From Paracoccaceae bacterium (lineage in GTDB: Bacteria; Pseudomonadota; Alphaproteobacteria; Rhodobacterales; Rhodobacteraceae): a DNA stretch of 64,000 nt. The position numbers were made by a program, and so were the translations under genes. Positions 9,044 through 17,367 of this stretch are shown here, piece after piece. The notes under the pieces were generated by a model, which did no database searches, was not told the origin of the DNA, and was given only the letters and a program-made list of their open reading frames with translations. Position 1 is the first letter of the stretch. Every line of letters begins with the position of its first letter. Location of the stretch: assembly GCA_958296035.1 (NCBI GenBank), contig OY282431.1, positions 3,394,037-3,458,036 of the forward strand, written 5' to 3'.

Positions 9044-9790
9044 TCAATGCTCGAGAATTTGATCAAGAAACGCTTGGCAGCGCGGATTCTTCGGTTTGGT
9101 AAAGAAGATCGATGGCGGTGCTATCTCGACGATCTTGCCATCTTCCATGAACACCATTTTGTCGGCGACCTTGTTGGCGAATCCCATTTCATGGGTAACG
9201 CAAATCATGGTCATGCCGGATTCAGCCAACTCGGTCATGACGTCAAGGACTTCGTTGATCATTTCGGGGTCTAACGCCGAGGTAGGCTCGTCAAACAGCA
9301 TGATGCGTGGTTCCATGCACAAGGAACGGGCAATGGCCACCCGCTGCTGCTGTCCACCCGAGAGTTGCGCCGGGTACTTGTCCGCCTGTTCCGGTATATG
9401 AACCCTGTCGAGGTACTTGCGAGCCCGGGAAATGGCCTCGGCCTTGGGAATTTTCCGCACTCTGATGGGGCCAACGGTCAAGTTTTCCAGAACGGTGAGG
9501 TGAGGAAACAGGTTGAACTGCTGGAAAACCATTCCGACTTCCATCCGCACAGCCCGGATATTCCGGGTGTGGTCATTCAACTCGATACCGTCGACGATCA
9601 AGTGTCCGCCAGAATGCTCCTCAAGGCGGTTGACACATCTGATCAATGTAGACTTTCCAGACCCGGAAGGGCCGCAGATTACGACCTTTTCGCCTATATG
9701 CACTGTCAGACTGACATCGGTCAGTGCCTGAAAGGCACCAAAGAACTTGTCCAGGTTGCGGATTTCAATAATGGGTGTGTCTTCCGGCAT
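9044..9790 (-). CDS. Polar amino acid ABC transporter ATP-binding protein
   Basis: About 248 residues if started at the ATG at 9790 (MPEDTPIIEIRNLDKFFG), where similarity to GlnQ/HisP begins. An upstream ATG at 9919 in the same frame would add 43 residues unlike the family and has no better ribosome site. Walker A is GPSGSGKST, the ABC signature is [15 protein letters not shown], and Walker B is LFDEPTSALDPE. It energises uptake through the two permeases downstream. First gene of the minus-strand operon, with the promoter expected in the gap shared with the divergent deacylase gene. Confidence 0.92.
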   Translation of the reverse strand: MPEDTPIIEIRNLDKFFGAFQALTDVSLTVHIGEKVVICGPSGSGKSTLIRCVNRLEEHSGGHLIVDGIELNDHTRNIRAVRMEVGMVFQQFNLFPHLTVLENLTVGPIRVRKIPKAEAISRARKYLDRVHIPEQADKYPAQLSGGQQQRVAIARSLCMEPRIMLFDEPTSALDPEMINEVLDVMTELAESGMTMICVTHEMGFANKVADKMVFMEDGKIVEIAPPSIFFTKPKNPRCQAFLDQILEH

Positions 9791-10119
9791 GCGTTGTTTT
9801 CCGGCTACGTATTCCTTGGCACCCGGATGATCAGAACAAGCATACGCAACTGCAGCCGGCTGCATCTGGATGAATTGATGTCGGCCCAAACTTGATTCGG
9901 CTCGTGGTGCTTGTCTCATTCGGGATTGCGGAGGCTTATAGTACTACCGCTTCTATTAGTCAAGCAAATATATTTCATAAGCAAGAGTAATAATACTGGC
10001 CGCTTTCCTTTTGGCATCTTCGTCGAAACATAATCTCCATATTTGAGGATGCCTGACAGGATGTTAACCTTGCACAGCACCTAATTTGGTAAACAATTGC
10101 AGTTTTTCGGGCGACCAGC
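9791..10119. promoter_or_regulatory. Divergent promoter region
   Basis: About 330 bases between the start of the ABC operon (minus) and the deacylase gene (plus), AT-rich around 9945-10000. It must contain promoters for both units if the starts are right. No operator or riboswitch is evident, and no regulator gene is adjacent. Confidence 0.4.
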
Positions 10120-11214
10120 ATGACAAAGTCTCGCGCAAGCCTTGTCGACACTTCTGTTGATCTGGAGGCTCCTGGCAGGCAGAACGGGGACATAAGGGTA
10201 CAATGGTCAGACAATACCATTCCCCTTGGCTTCCATCCGGTGCCGATTGTGACTGTTGCCAACGGACGCGGACCAACAGCTCTGCTGATGGCTGGCGTGC
10301 ACGGAGATGAATTCGAGGGACCTTGTGCTCTGTTGCGGCTCGCGCAATCGATGCGTGCTGACCGAATAGCCGGGAGAGTAATCATCATACCGGCTCTGAA
10401 TCTGCCGGCTGTTTCTGTCTCGTCCCGAACCTCACCGCTTGACCATGCCAACCTGAACCGTGTTTTCCCGGGGCAGCCCGCGGGCAGCATCACGCAGCTC
10501 ATTGCCGACTATGTCGAAACAGAGCTCGTGGCGAAGGCTGATGTTGTGATTGATCTCCATTCTGGTGGCAAGGCCTATGTCTTCGCGCCCTGCACTCTTG
10601 TTTCAAGGGCAGCAAAGACAGATGTGGTTGAATCCAGTCTTGAACTGGCTGAATGGTTCGGGCTTCCGACACTGTGGCTCCTCGGCGATCACAATGACGA
10701 TCGTTCGGTAAATTCGGCGGCAGACCGAGTTGGTAAGCCCATGATCGCACTGGAGCTTGGAGGTGGAGGTGGGTGCGACCCAGATCTCGTCGATAAGGCA
10801 GTACGAGGCCTGAACAATTGCCTCCACGGATTAGGAATACTGCCGGATGATCATCAAGGGCGCTGGGTCGCCGGGTCAGTCATTGATCGTGTAGTCGAGA
10901 TTTCCGATCGTTCACATTCGGTGTTTTCACCTGGAAGAGGTTTGTTTGAACGGTTTGCGAGTGCAGGTTGCTATGTGGATGCAGGAGACGAAGCGGGTGT
11001 GCTGTACCGACTCGAAGAGCCCGAGCAACCCCCTGTCAGGATGTTCTTCGAGAATGCCGGATTTGTGCTGGCCCACATTAACCGAGGCATGGTCAATCGC
11101 GGCGAGCTGCTTTACTCGGTTACGACCGATGTCAGTTTCGATAGCGTTCCTGCCCTCCGGAGTGTCAGGAATGTGCCCGGAACCGGCGACAATTGCCGGC
11201 CGCCTTCAGCTTGA
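10120..11214 (+). CDS. Succinylglutamate desuccinylase/aspartoacylase family deacylase
   Basis: A 364-residue zinc-dependent deacylase (M14-like fold). Zinc ligands are His61 and Glu64 in GVHGDEFEGP and His147 in IDLHSGG; the substrate-carboxylate motif is NLNR at 111-114, and the likely catalytic Glu212 is in ALELGGGG. Family members hydrolyse N-acyl amino acids (N-acetylaspartate, succinylglutamate, or N-acetyl-diaminobutyrate in DoeB of ectoine breakdown). It is transcribed away from the amino acid ABC/P450 operon and towards the convergent Rid gene. The natural inference is that it deacylates a compound brought in by that importer. The DoeB-like architecture fits, but other ectoine genes are absent. 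Confidence 0.85.
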   Translation: MTKSRASLVDTSVDLEAPGRQNGDIRVQWSDNTIPLGFHPVPIVTVANGRGPTALLMAGVHGDEFEGPCALLRLAQSMRADRIAGRVIIIPALNLPAVSVSSRTSPLDHANLNRVFPGQPAGSITQLIADYVETELVAKADVVIDLHSGGKAYVFAPCTLVSRAAKTDVVESSLELAEWFGLPTLWLLGDHNDDRSVNSAADRVGKPMIALELGGGGGCDPDLVDKAVRGLNNCLHGLGILPDDHQGRWVAGSVIDRVVEISDRSHSVFSPGRGLFERFASAGCYVDAGDEAGVLYRLEEPEQPPVRMFFENAGFVLAHINRGMVNRGELLYSVTTDVSFDSVPALRSVRNVPGTGDNCRPPSA

Positions 11215-11262
11215 CAAACACCAGACTGACCCTGTCGGGCCACATGTCTTGTTGAAGGACTG

Positions 11263-11655
11263 TCAATCAATGACCCCCATGGCATCGATCTCGACAAGCA
11301 AATCGCCATCTGCCAACCCTGAGACAACCACACCAGTGCTACAGTGCATGATGCCGTCAAACCACCGATTGATGGCTGCGTAGACGGCCGGACGGTAGCG
11401 GATATCGGTTACGTATACTGTCAGTTTGCACACATCCGAGAGGCTGCCGCCGGCAGCCCGCATCCACTTGTCGATATTACGGCAAGCCTGATCGGCCTGC
11501 CGTCCGGGGTCACCACGGCCAACCAAGGTCCCGTCTTCAAGTACACCGACCTGTCCCTGCATGAACACAAAATCTCCGCTCGCCCGTATGGCACGGGAGT
11601 AGGTCGCCTTGGCGTGATATCTGGTTTCATAGGGCTGGATGTGCTTCTTTGGCAT
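11263..11655 (-). CDS. Rid family protein (YjgF/YER057c/UK114)
   Basis: A 130-residue chorismate-mutase-like trimer subunit of the Rid family. The start at 11655 (MPKKHIQPYETRYHAKATYSR) gives the usual length; a much longer in-frame extension upstream is not homologous. The archetypal RidA catalytic Arg segment is replaced by HCSTGVVVSGLADGDLLVE, so it belongs to one of the Rid4-7-like groups rather than RidA itself, and may not be an enamine deaminase in the strict sense. It converges on the deacylase gene and could process imine or enamine intermediates of the same pathway. Confidence 0.8.
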   Translation of the reverse strand: MPKKHIQPYETRYHAKATYSRAIRASGDFVFMQGQVGVLEDGTLVGRGDPGRQADQACRNIDKWMRAAGGSLSDVCKLTVYVTDIRYRPAVYAAINRWFDGIMHCSTGVVVSGLADGDLLVEIDAMGVID

Positions 11656-12047
11656 CGTTTCAAGTCCGTAAGTCCAGTGGCTGGGTGAAGTGAACTCACG
11701 CGGCCATTGTGTTACCAGCTGCTGGAGGTCCAGTTCGGCAACTTTCAAACAGATCGGGCAGTGCCGCGTGTCTCGGGATGCGGTCAAAGCAATTGCCGCC
11801 TGCTGACCTGACGCCATGGTAGCGCAAAGATCGCCAAACCCGGACATGCCCGGGAAATGTAAAGCCAGCACTCCACGATTCTTCGGGCAAAGGTCGACCA
11901 GAAATAAACAACCTTGCCACGTTGGCCCTGCAAGATCTCCACTCGCTGGCGGCTGTCGGGCTGGTTATATCCCCTGCCTGATCCAGCAACATCATCCCGC
12001 ACGCTCGTTGCCGGAACTGCCCGCAGAAATCGGCAAGTCTTGGCTGC
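11656..12047. other. Intergenic stretch before tRNA-Pro
   Basis: Roughly 390 bases with no recognisable gene. Frames crossing it are extensions of the Rid frame or chance. Confidence 0.4.
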
Positions 12048-12124
12048 TGGTCGGAGTGAGAGGATTTGAACCTCCGGCCCCTGCCTCCCGAAGACAGTGC
12101 TCTACCAGGCTGAGCTACACTCCG
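12048..12124 (-). tRNA. tRNA-Pro(CGG)
   Basis: A 77-base cloverleaf read on the minus strand: acceptor stem CGGAGTG paired with CACTCCG, D-arm GCTC...GAGC, anticodon stem CTGTC/GGCAG with loop TTCGGGA (anticodon CGG), and T-arm GGAGG-TTCAAAT-CCTCT. A discriminator A and an encoded CCA follow. C1-G72 is characteristic of bacterial tRNA-Pro. Confidence 0.95.
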
Positions 12125-12582
12125 TCTGCCGGGCGGAAAATAGTGTATCGTTACTCGGGGCGCAAGAGCGGTCAAGTGAACTCGATCGTCTCACCGGAAT
12201 AACTGTCAGCTACAGTGACCGTTCACGCCGAAGAAACTCTCGAGCCAGAACTCCTTGGAGATTGGTGACAGGAGTCCTGGCATTGCGTCAGTTGTCACTG
12301 CAAGCACATGGTGCCACAGGCGGGCCTGATGAACATTGCGGGGCGAGATGTGGTCGCAATGGTCAGGTACAGACCGAAAATGCGCTTACAGCCCGCCGCG
12401 ATTTGCAAACATGGCTCAAATTCCACTCTGGCAATCACGGTATACCTGATTCTGCGAATGGCCGTACGAATGCAGTTCTGCTGGGTTCACCGATCCAGGG
12501 TCAATGCTCGAACTGGTGCAATTGTTGCCAAATGACCGACACATCCTCACGGAAAAACTGTTTGCCCTTTGTGCCTGTCAAC
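12125..12582. other. Spacer between two tRNA genes
   Basis: About 460 bases on the upstream side of tRNA-Pro. No gene was recognised, and no integrase or att-like repeat of either tRNA end was found by eye. Confidence 0.4.
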
Positions 12583-12659
12583 TGGCGGCCTCGACAGGAT
12601 TCGAACCCGTGGCCTACCGCTCCGGAGGCGGTCGCTCTATCCAGCTGAGCTACGAGGCC
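12583..12659 (-). tRNA. tRNA-Arg(CCG)
   Basis: A 77-base cloverleaf on the minus strand: acceptor GGCCTCG/CGAGGCC, D-arm GCTC...GAGC, anticodon stem ACCGC/GCGGT with loop CTCCGGA (anticodon CCG), T-arm ACGGG-TTCGAAT-CCTGT, discriminator G, and encoded CCA. It reads CGG arginine codons. Confidence 0.95.
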
Positions 12660-12980
12660 GTGCCAGTGCTGACATGAACATTCAGGTCTTCTGCAATGTG
12701 CCATCAATCAAGCTCAAGTTGCTCAAATCCAGTTACTTGTCAAGAATGTTCGCCAGTGTTCCTTGATCTGTACAAAGGCGCCAATGCCTGGGTGTGTCTC
12801 ATCATATGGATTTGAATGCTGTACTGCCGGTGTTCCTGCGAGGACCGAATGCAGGGGGCATCTGTTCGAGAGTTGCGGGAGCAATCTGGAGGTGCTGTGC
12901 CCCAAAAACCATACCGACGCTGGCAGCCCTCCAACAGGGTCTCACAAGAACGCCCTGCAAAGCCGTCAGGTGAAACTGGC
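12660..12980. other. Intergenic stretch between tRNA-Arg and deaminase gene
   Basis: About 320 bases downstream of the deaminase stop. Small open frames on both strands match nothing I know. Confidence 0.35.
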
Positions 12981-13580
12981 TCAGGGAAGCGGTATGTCCG
13001 TGGCTGCCTTCGAGGCCTGATAAGTGTCCGACAACTCCCTGTAGGTCAGTTCCAGACCCGCAATCCGTTTTCTGGCAACTCGATGCCTGGCGGGCTTAAA
13101 TTCTTCAATCAGTTCCGTGATTGAATGGCATTTCCAGTAGTGGTTGGAACGTCGGTAAGAACCACCCGAAATCCTGAATACTTCCTGGAGAATTCTCAGG
13201 TCATGGGGAATGCTGAAGCTCTCGGCAGTAGCTGTGTATCCGAAGAGATAGTAGAAGTTGTCAAATCCGCTCCAGGTGATTGCAGAAAGACACAGCGAAC
13301 ACGGCTCGTGGGTTGACAGGAAGATGCAGTCCTTCGTTGCCGGCCTCAATTCGGCAGCAATCTCGTAGAATCGTTTGAGAGTGTAGACTTCTCCGTGCCA
13401 CAAGGGGTTTTCAAGCTCATTGTTGGTTTCGGCGATGACAAGCGACAGATCACACTTGTCTAGAATGGCCGCTCCAAAGACCTTGTTTCCAATCGCTACA
13501 CCGGCACGTGTTCGAGGAACGATCTCGAATTCAATCACATCAAGAAGTCGCTCCGCCAGCGTACTGCCGGATCCGGTCAT
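12981..13580 (-). CDS. Zinc-dependent nucleoside/cytidine deaminase-like protein
   Basis: A 199-residue member of the CMP/dCMP deaminase superfamily. The zinc-site motifs are HGEV (His62, proton-shuttle Glu64) and HEPCSLCLSA (Cys94, Cys97). Other conserved stretches are VPRTRAGVAIGNKVFGAAIL near the start and SGFDNFYYLFGY after the zinc site. It resembles an alphaproteobacterial group of stand-alone deaminases whose substrate is not known to me; guanine/cytosine deaminases and tRNA editing enzymes share the motif but differ in length. ATG start with a modest upstream CAGG. It sits alone between the tRNA genes and leuB, on the same strand. Confidence 0.8.
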   Translation of the reverse strand: MTGSGSTLAERLLDVIEFEIVPRTRAGVAIGNKVFGAAILDKCDLSLVIAETNNELENPLWHGEVYTLKRFYEIAAELRPATKDCIFLSTHEPCSLCLSAITWSGFDNFYYLFGYTATAESFSIPHDLRILQEVFRISGGSYRRSNHYWKCHSITELIEEFKPARHRVARKRIAGLELTYRELSDTYQASKAATDIPLP

Positions 13581-13765
13581 CGGGACCTGCCGATCACGGC
13601 TTTGGGCGGCGGCATTCGGCTGAATGGGGACTCACGGTCCATGTTGCACAATAGTCATTACGCTCAAACTCTCCCCGGCCAGGTTTTGGCACATTAATGC
13701 CGTTGCCTTCTGGCCTGGCTCAAACACGATCATGATAATCTCAGGTCGGTGCGTTCAATTTGGTT

Positions 13766-14884
13766 TCAATTGTATGCAAGCGAATGGTCCAACTCCCTCA
13801 AAATCGCATCGCCCATTAACGTGGTCGAAGCCGGAGACTCGCCTGGCAACTGAAGCAGGTCAGGGGTACGGATGCCCGCGGCGAGCGTTGCTTCGACAGC
13901 ATCGGATAGCCTCTTTGCCTCGGCTCCCATGTCAAACGAATAATGCATGGCCATCGCAAATGACAGTATGCAGGCGCAGGGATTGGCCTTGTCCTGACCA
14001 GTAATGTCGGGAGCAGACCCGTGAACAGGCTCATACAGTGCACGGGGCCAGCCTGCTTCCATTTGTTCACCAAGCGATGCCGAAGGAAGCATTCCAAGAG
14101 ACCCTGTGAGCATGGCGGCTGCGTCCGAAAGGATATCCCCAAACAGATTGTCGGTCACAATCACGTCAAACTGCTTTGGCTTGCGCACCAACTGCATTGC
14201 ACCGGCATCGGCGTACATGTGCGACAGCTCCACATCGGGATACTCGTTGTCACCAACCCACTCTACTTCCTCGCGCCACAGAACACCTGATTCCATGACG
14301 TTGGCCTTCTCCATGGAGCAGACCCTGTTTTGCCGTTGGCGGGCAAGTTCAAATGCAGAACGGGCAACCCGCCTGATTTCGTTCGTCGTGTAACGCTGGG
14401 TGTTGATGCCCTCACGCTCGCCGTCCTTGAGGTCGAAAATTCCTCTCGGTTCGCCAAAATAGACGCCCGACGTAAGTTCGCGCACAATCATGAGGTCCAG
14501 GCCTGATACGAACTCCTTCTTCAGCGATGAATAGTCGGCCAAAGCCTCGAAGCAGATGGCGGGGCGCAAGTTGGCATATAGATCGAGCTCCTTACGCAGC
14601 TTGAGCAATCCCCGTTCAGGCTTAACTTCGAATGGAAGTGCGTCGTACTTGGGAGCTCCGGCGGCGCCCAGGAGAATGGCGTCGGCTTCCCTTGCCTGGT
14701 CCAATGTGTCGTCATGAAGCGGAGTGCCGTAGGCATCATATGCCGCGCCACCAACCAGACCTTCACTCACGGTGAAATCTATCCCGCATTGCTCGCTGAA
14801 CCACAAGATCACACGTTTGACTTCGCGCATGACTTCTGGACCTATGCCGTCACCGGCAAGAATCAGTATCGAACGGCTTGCCAT
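13766..14884 (-). CDS. leuB: 3-isopropylmalate dehydrogenase
   Basis: A 372-residue LeuB that oxidises and decarboxylates 3-isopropylmalate to 2-ketoisocaproate with NAD+, the third step of leucine biosynthesis. It has the N-terminal [13 protein letters not shown], the substrate loop region [36 protein letters not shown], the metal-site Asp segment [18 protein letters not shown], and the NAD-site [10 protein letters not shown]. The start at 14884 (MASRSILIL) has a GGAG ribosome site 8 bases upstream; a longer frame to 14908 is not needed. In related bacteria leuB follows leuD closely; here leuCD lie about 10.7 kb upstream on the same strand, so leuB needs its own promoter. Confidence 0.95.
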   Translation of the reverse strand: MASRSILILAGDGIGPEVMREVKRVILWFSEQCGIDFTVSEGLVGGAAYDAYGTPLHDDTLDQAREADAILLGAAGAPKYDALPFEVKPERGLLKLRKELDLYANLRPAICFEALADYSSLKKEFVSGLDLMIVRELTSGVYFGEPRGIFDLKDGEREGINTQRYTTNEIRRVARSAFELARQRQNRVCSMEKANVMESGVLWREEVEWVGDNEYPDVELSHMYADAGAMQLVRKPKQFDVIVTDNLFGDILSDAAAMLTGSLGMLPSASLGEQMEAGWPRALYEPVHGSAPDITGQDKANPCACILSFAMAMHYSFDMGAEAKRLSDAVEATLAAGIRTPDLLQLPGESPASTTLMGDAILRELDHSLAYN

Positions 14885-15025
14885 AACCCACTCCGTTTCG
14901 GCCCCCAAAGTTGCATCCGAATATTCCCGCCCTTGACAGTGTGCAAGGCACAGGAACTTGTTGGTCGCTTGTGAGCTGTGCCACTACCCCAGTCTTGGAT
15001 TCGTCTCATCGGCGTCTGCACTGAC

Positions 15026-15190
15026 TCGACTGTGTACATTTTCTCGCTCAGGTCCACGTCCGGAAGATGTCGGTATTGGCGAGTGATCGAGGGCTTCGTC
15101 AAGCCGAAGCGCGAGGCCGCCCATGTCACCGACATCTTGCCATCGGCCTTGCCGGGACCATTAATGGAGACGTATTCTGTCGCCTGAACC
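15026..15190. repeat. Left copy of ~165-bp inverted repeat
   Basis: Reads forward what the segment at 16157-16320 reads on the opposite strand. Long exact blocks are shared (for example GTACATTTTCTCGCTCAGGT and GTCCGGAAGATGTCGGTATT); identity is roughly 80-85 per cent by eye. It ends about 12 bases from the stop codon of the transposase remnant. Confidence 0.85.
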
Positions 15191-15202
15191 CGGTTTGGAC
15201 GC

Positions 15203-15910
15203 TTATGTCGCGAAACATAGTGTTTCAACCATGCGCTCGATCCGTTCGGGTAGCACCTTGGGCCTGTCAGAGTCGGTGACAAGGTTGCAGACGGCTCTAT
15301 CGGCAGGTGGTGGCGGCGCAGGATTGCGGGGCCCTGGCGAGGACATCACCGGCCCACAGGCAGATCAGGCTGTAGAGGCCGAGGCGTGCCCGGGTGGTGC
15401 GGTCGATGGCGGCTGAGGGCCACTGGTGCCGGGTTTCAACGCCGGGATGAGCGCCTGTTTCCTGGAAGGTGACCTCGATTTGCCCGCGTCGCACGCGGGG
15501 GCGTGATTTCTGTCCAGCTGGCCCGGGCGCCGCGGTTCGGGGGCTGCATACAGGCTGGCGTCAAGCCGCAGCCGGCTGATGAGGGTGGCGTTGACTGCAA
15601 TGGCTGTGTCGGCAGGCCGGTGGGTTCCGTAACTGGTGTCACCGACGAAGATGAGGACTCGTTTCAGGAACGAGCGCCGGATCACGAGCATGCCCTGTCG
15701 GGCTCTTGCGGTGATTGGCTTGTGCCGCCGCCACTTGCTTGTGGCCCAGCGTTCGAAAGGCGCCAGCAGGGTCCCCATGACCAGAACGAGAACGCGGCGC
15801 CAGGTCGGGTCCGTGAAGACGCCTCGAAACGGCTCAGGCCAGATGTGCAGGACATCCGGAACCGGATCACCCACCGTCTTCGGGTGCGGTTGCTGCGCAG
15901 CGGTCATGAC
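15203..15910 (-). pseudogene. Internally deleted DDE superfamily transposase
   Basis: Recognisable pieces of a DDE-endonuclease transposase with long relatives (about 400 residues). The N-terminal part contains GVFTDPTWRRVLVLVMGTLLAPFERW, which joins abruptly to RRHKPITARARQGMLVIRR; the central VLIFVGDTSYGTH...LISRLRLDASLYAAP follows. After a frameshift come IEVTFQETGAHPGVETRHQW and LGLYSLICLWAGDVLA, and the tail ERIERMVETLCFAT ends at a stop at 15203-15205. About 100 residues carrying the first catalytic Asp region are missing between GTLLAP and the RRHK segment. Not functional. It is bounded by inverted repeats. Confidence 0.75.
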
Positions 15911-16156
15911 GTCACCGCGCTTCGGCTTCGACGGCCATGATGGCGGCCAGCACGGCCAGCCTTTCGCCGGCCGGCATGGCCCGGTTCATCCATAAAACCG
16001 GTCTTGCCGCCGAGGCCTGCATTAGCAGCCAGGCCCTGGAAGAAGGCAACCCCTCCCCCCTGTCCGAATTCCCGGTGCCGGTCCGCCTGTGGCATGCGGG
16101 TCAGGCGCTGGTACTGCCACCACGCAGGCACCGATCGCCCGGCTCGGACCGGCAGG

Positions 16157-16320
16157 CTCAGGCGACCTGATGCGTGTCTATTACTGGTCGTGGCAAGGCC
16201 GATGGAAAGATGTCGGCGACATGGGCGGCCTCGTGCTCCCGCTTGACGAAGCCCTTGTTGAAATCGCCAATACCGACATCTTCCGGACGTGGACCTGAGC
16301 GAGAAAATGTACAAAGTCGA
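16157..16320. repeat. Right copy of ~165-bp inverted repeat
   Basis: Inverted partner of 15026-15190. In this copy the plus strand has a coherent short frame (LMRVYYWSWQGRW, VGDMGGLVLPLDEALVEIA) ending at a TGA at 16296-16298; the same frame is interrupted in the left copy. The origin of the segment is unknown. Confidence 0.85.
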
Positions 16321-16576
16321 GCTGTGATTCAGGCGATAATTCAGGACGCGCCAGGCGCGCAATCTCGATTGCGATATTTGGCCTTGCAAAAGAAATATGA
16401 GAGCTGGGGCATTGAAATGAAAACTCGTCAGAGCGTCGGCCCCCATTTTCTATCAGCGGCAAAGTGCGCAGAAACAATCAGGTGGCACGGATACATAAGG
16501 GGGAGGCTCATGCTTTGGAATGATCGGCGAAAATGGCGCAAGGAAGTTGCGGGGCAAGAGCGGGTCGATGGTTGAC

Positions 16577-17350
16577 CTATCGCCGTATCTTCTTCATGTG
16601 GAGTACCTGCGTCAAACGTATTGCGCGGCGCACCCATGATCTGGCGATGTTTTTCATCGGCGGAACATAGATTCCGAGAAACCGCCGCTTCACGCGGCTT
16701 CTTCCAAAGTCGCCGATAATGGAGTTCCCATGTCCGCGTCTCGGGTGTTCAACCAATCTCGGATAGACCACGTTCCACCTTCCGCACCGCTTGAAGTGTT
16801 CGGTGCAGTCAGGCCAATCCGCCACATTGTTTATCGGGATGGCGTGATTCAAGATGTGCGATGCTGCCGCATTCGAAACGATATAGGCCACGGCCCCTAG
16901 GCAATGCTCGTCCGGAACGCATGGATATGACTTGTATTGGTCGAACAAAGGCTTCGCACTTCGCCGCCGAACGTAAGTCTCGCTGTAGCACAGTTGTGTC
17001 AAATCGGCGTGGTCGAAGTGACCGCCGGACAGATACGGTACGAGTTCTGGCAAAGGCATCGCATCGTCTTCCAGGATCAGTGCATGAGGGAGGCTTCGGT
17101 CGATCACTCGTCTGTATGCTTCCATGTGCGATAGCGCACATGCAAATTCGGTATCCACCAACGGACGATTGTTCCGCGTTTCGTGGCGGTCGATCATCGC
17201 TTCATGATCTGCAGGCAGTCCGTTACGTCCATCTACCGCGTCAAGAAACTCGAACGGCAAACGGAGGTCGTTCAGGCACTTGGCAATTTTCTCGCGACGG
17301 TCTGTGCTATCCTGAAGCGAGATCACGAATATCGGAATGGAGTTCGTCAT
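16577..17350 (-). CDS. Glycosyltransferase family 25 (LPS-type)
   Basis: A 257-residue GT25 enzyme, the family that includes LPS galactosyltransferases (LpsA, LgtB/E). Key features are the opening PIFVISLQDSTDRREKI, FACALSHMEAYRRVID, the nucleotide-sugar/metal motif ILEDDAMP, and AVAYIVSNAAASHIL. The start chosen is the ATG at 17350 (MTNSIPIF); a TTG at 17380 would add ten residues that look IS-derived. No ribosome site is visible. An IS1595 element begins within about 20-30 bases upstream, so the native promoter and leader are probably displaced and expression may depend on the IS or have ceased. Third member of this family in the window, with those at 50114 and 51384. Confidence 0.85.
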   Translation of the reverse strand: MTNSIPIFVISLQDSTDRREKIAKCLNDLRLPFEFLDAVDGRNGLPADHEAMIDRHETRNNRPLVDTEFACALSHMEAYRRVIDRSLPHALILEDDAMPLPELVPYLSGGHFDHADLTQLCYSETYVRRRSAKPLFDQYKSYPCVPDEHCLGAVAYIVSNAAASHILNHAIPINNVADWPDCTEHFKRCGRWNVVYPRLVEHPRRGHGNSIIGDFGRSRVKRRFLGIYVPPMKNIARSWVRRAIRLTQVLHMKKIRR

Positions 17351-17367
17351 GGCCCGTGGTGTCCCAA

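Noticed and set aside
10120-11214. Naming the deacylase doeB and the importer ehuABCD (ectoine use)
   Set aside because: Gene order differs (ATPase-permease-SBP-permease) and no ectoine hydrolase or aminotransferase is present; only family similarity supports it.
12048-12659. tRNA-borne integration site or genomic island boundary
   Set aside because: No integrase gene and no direct repeat of a tRNA 3' end was found nearby.
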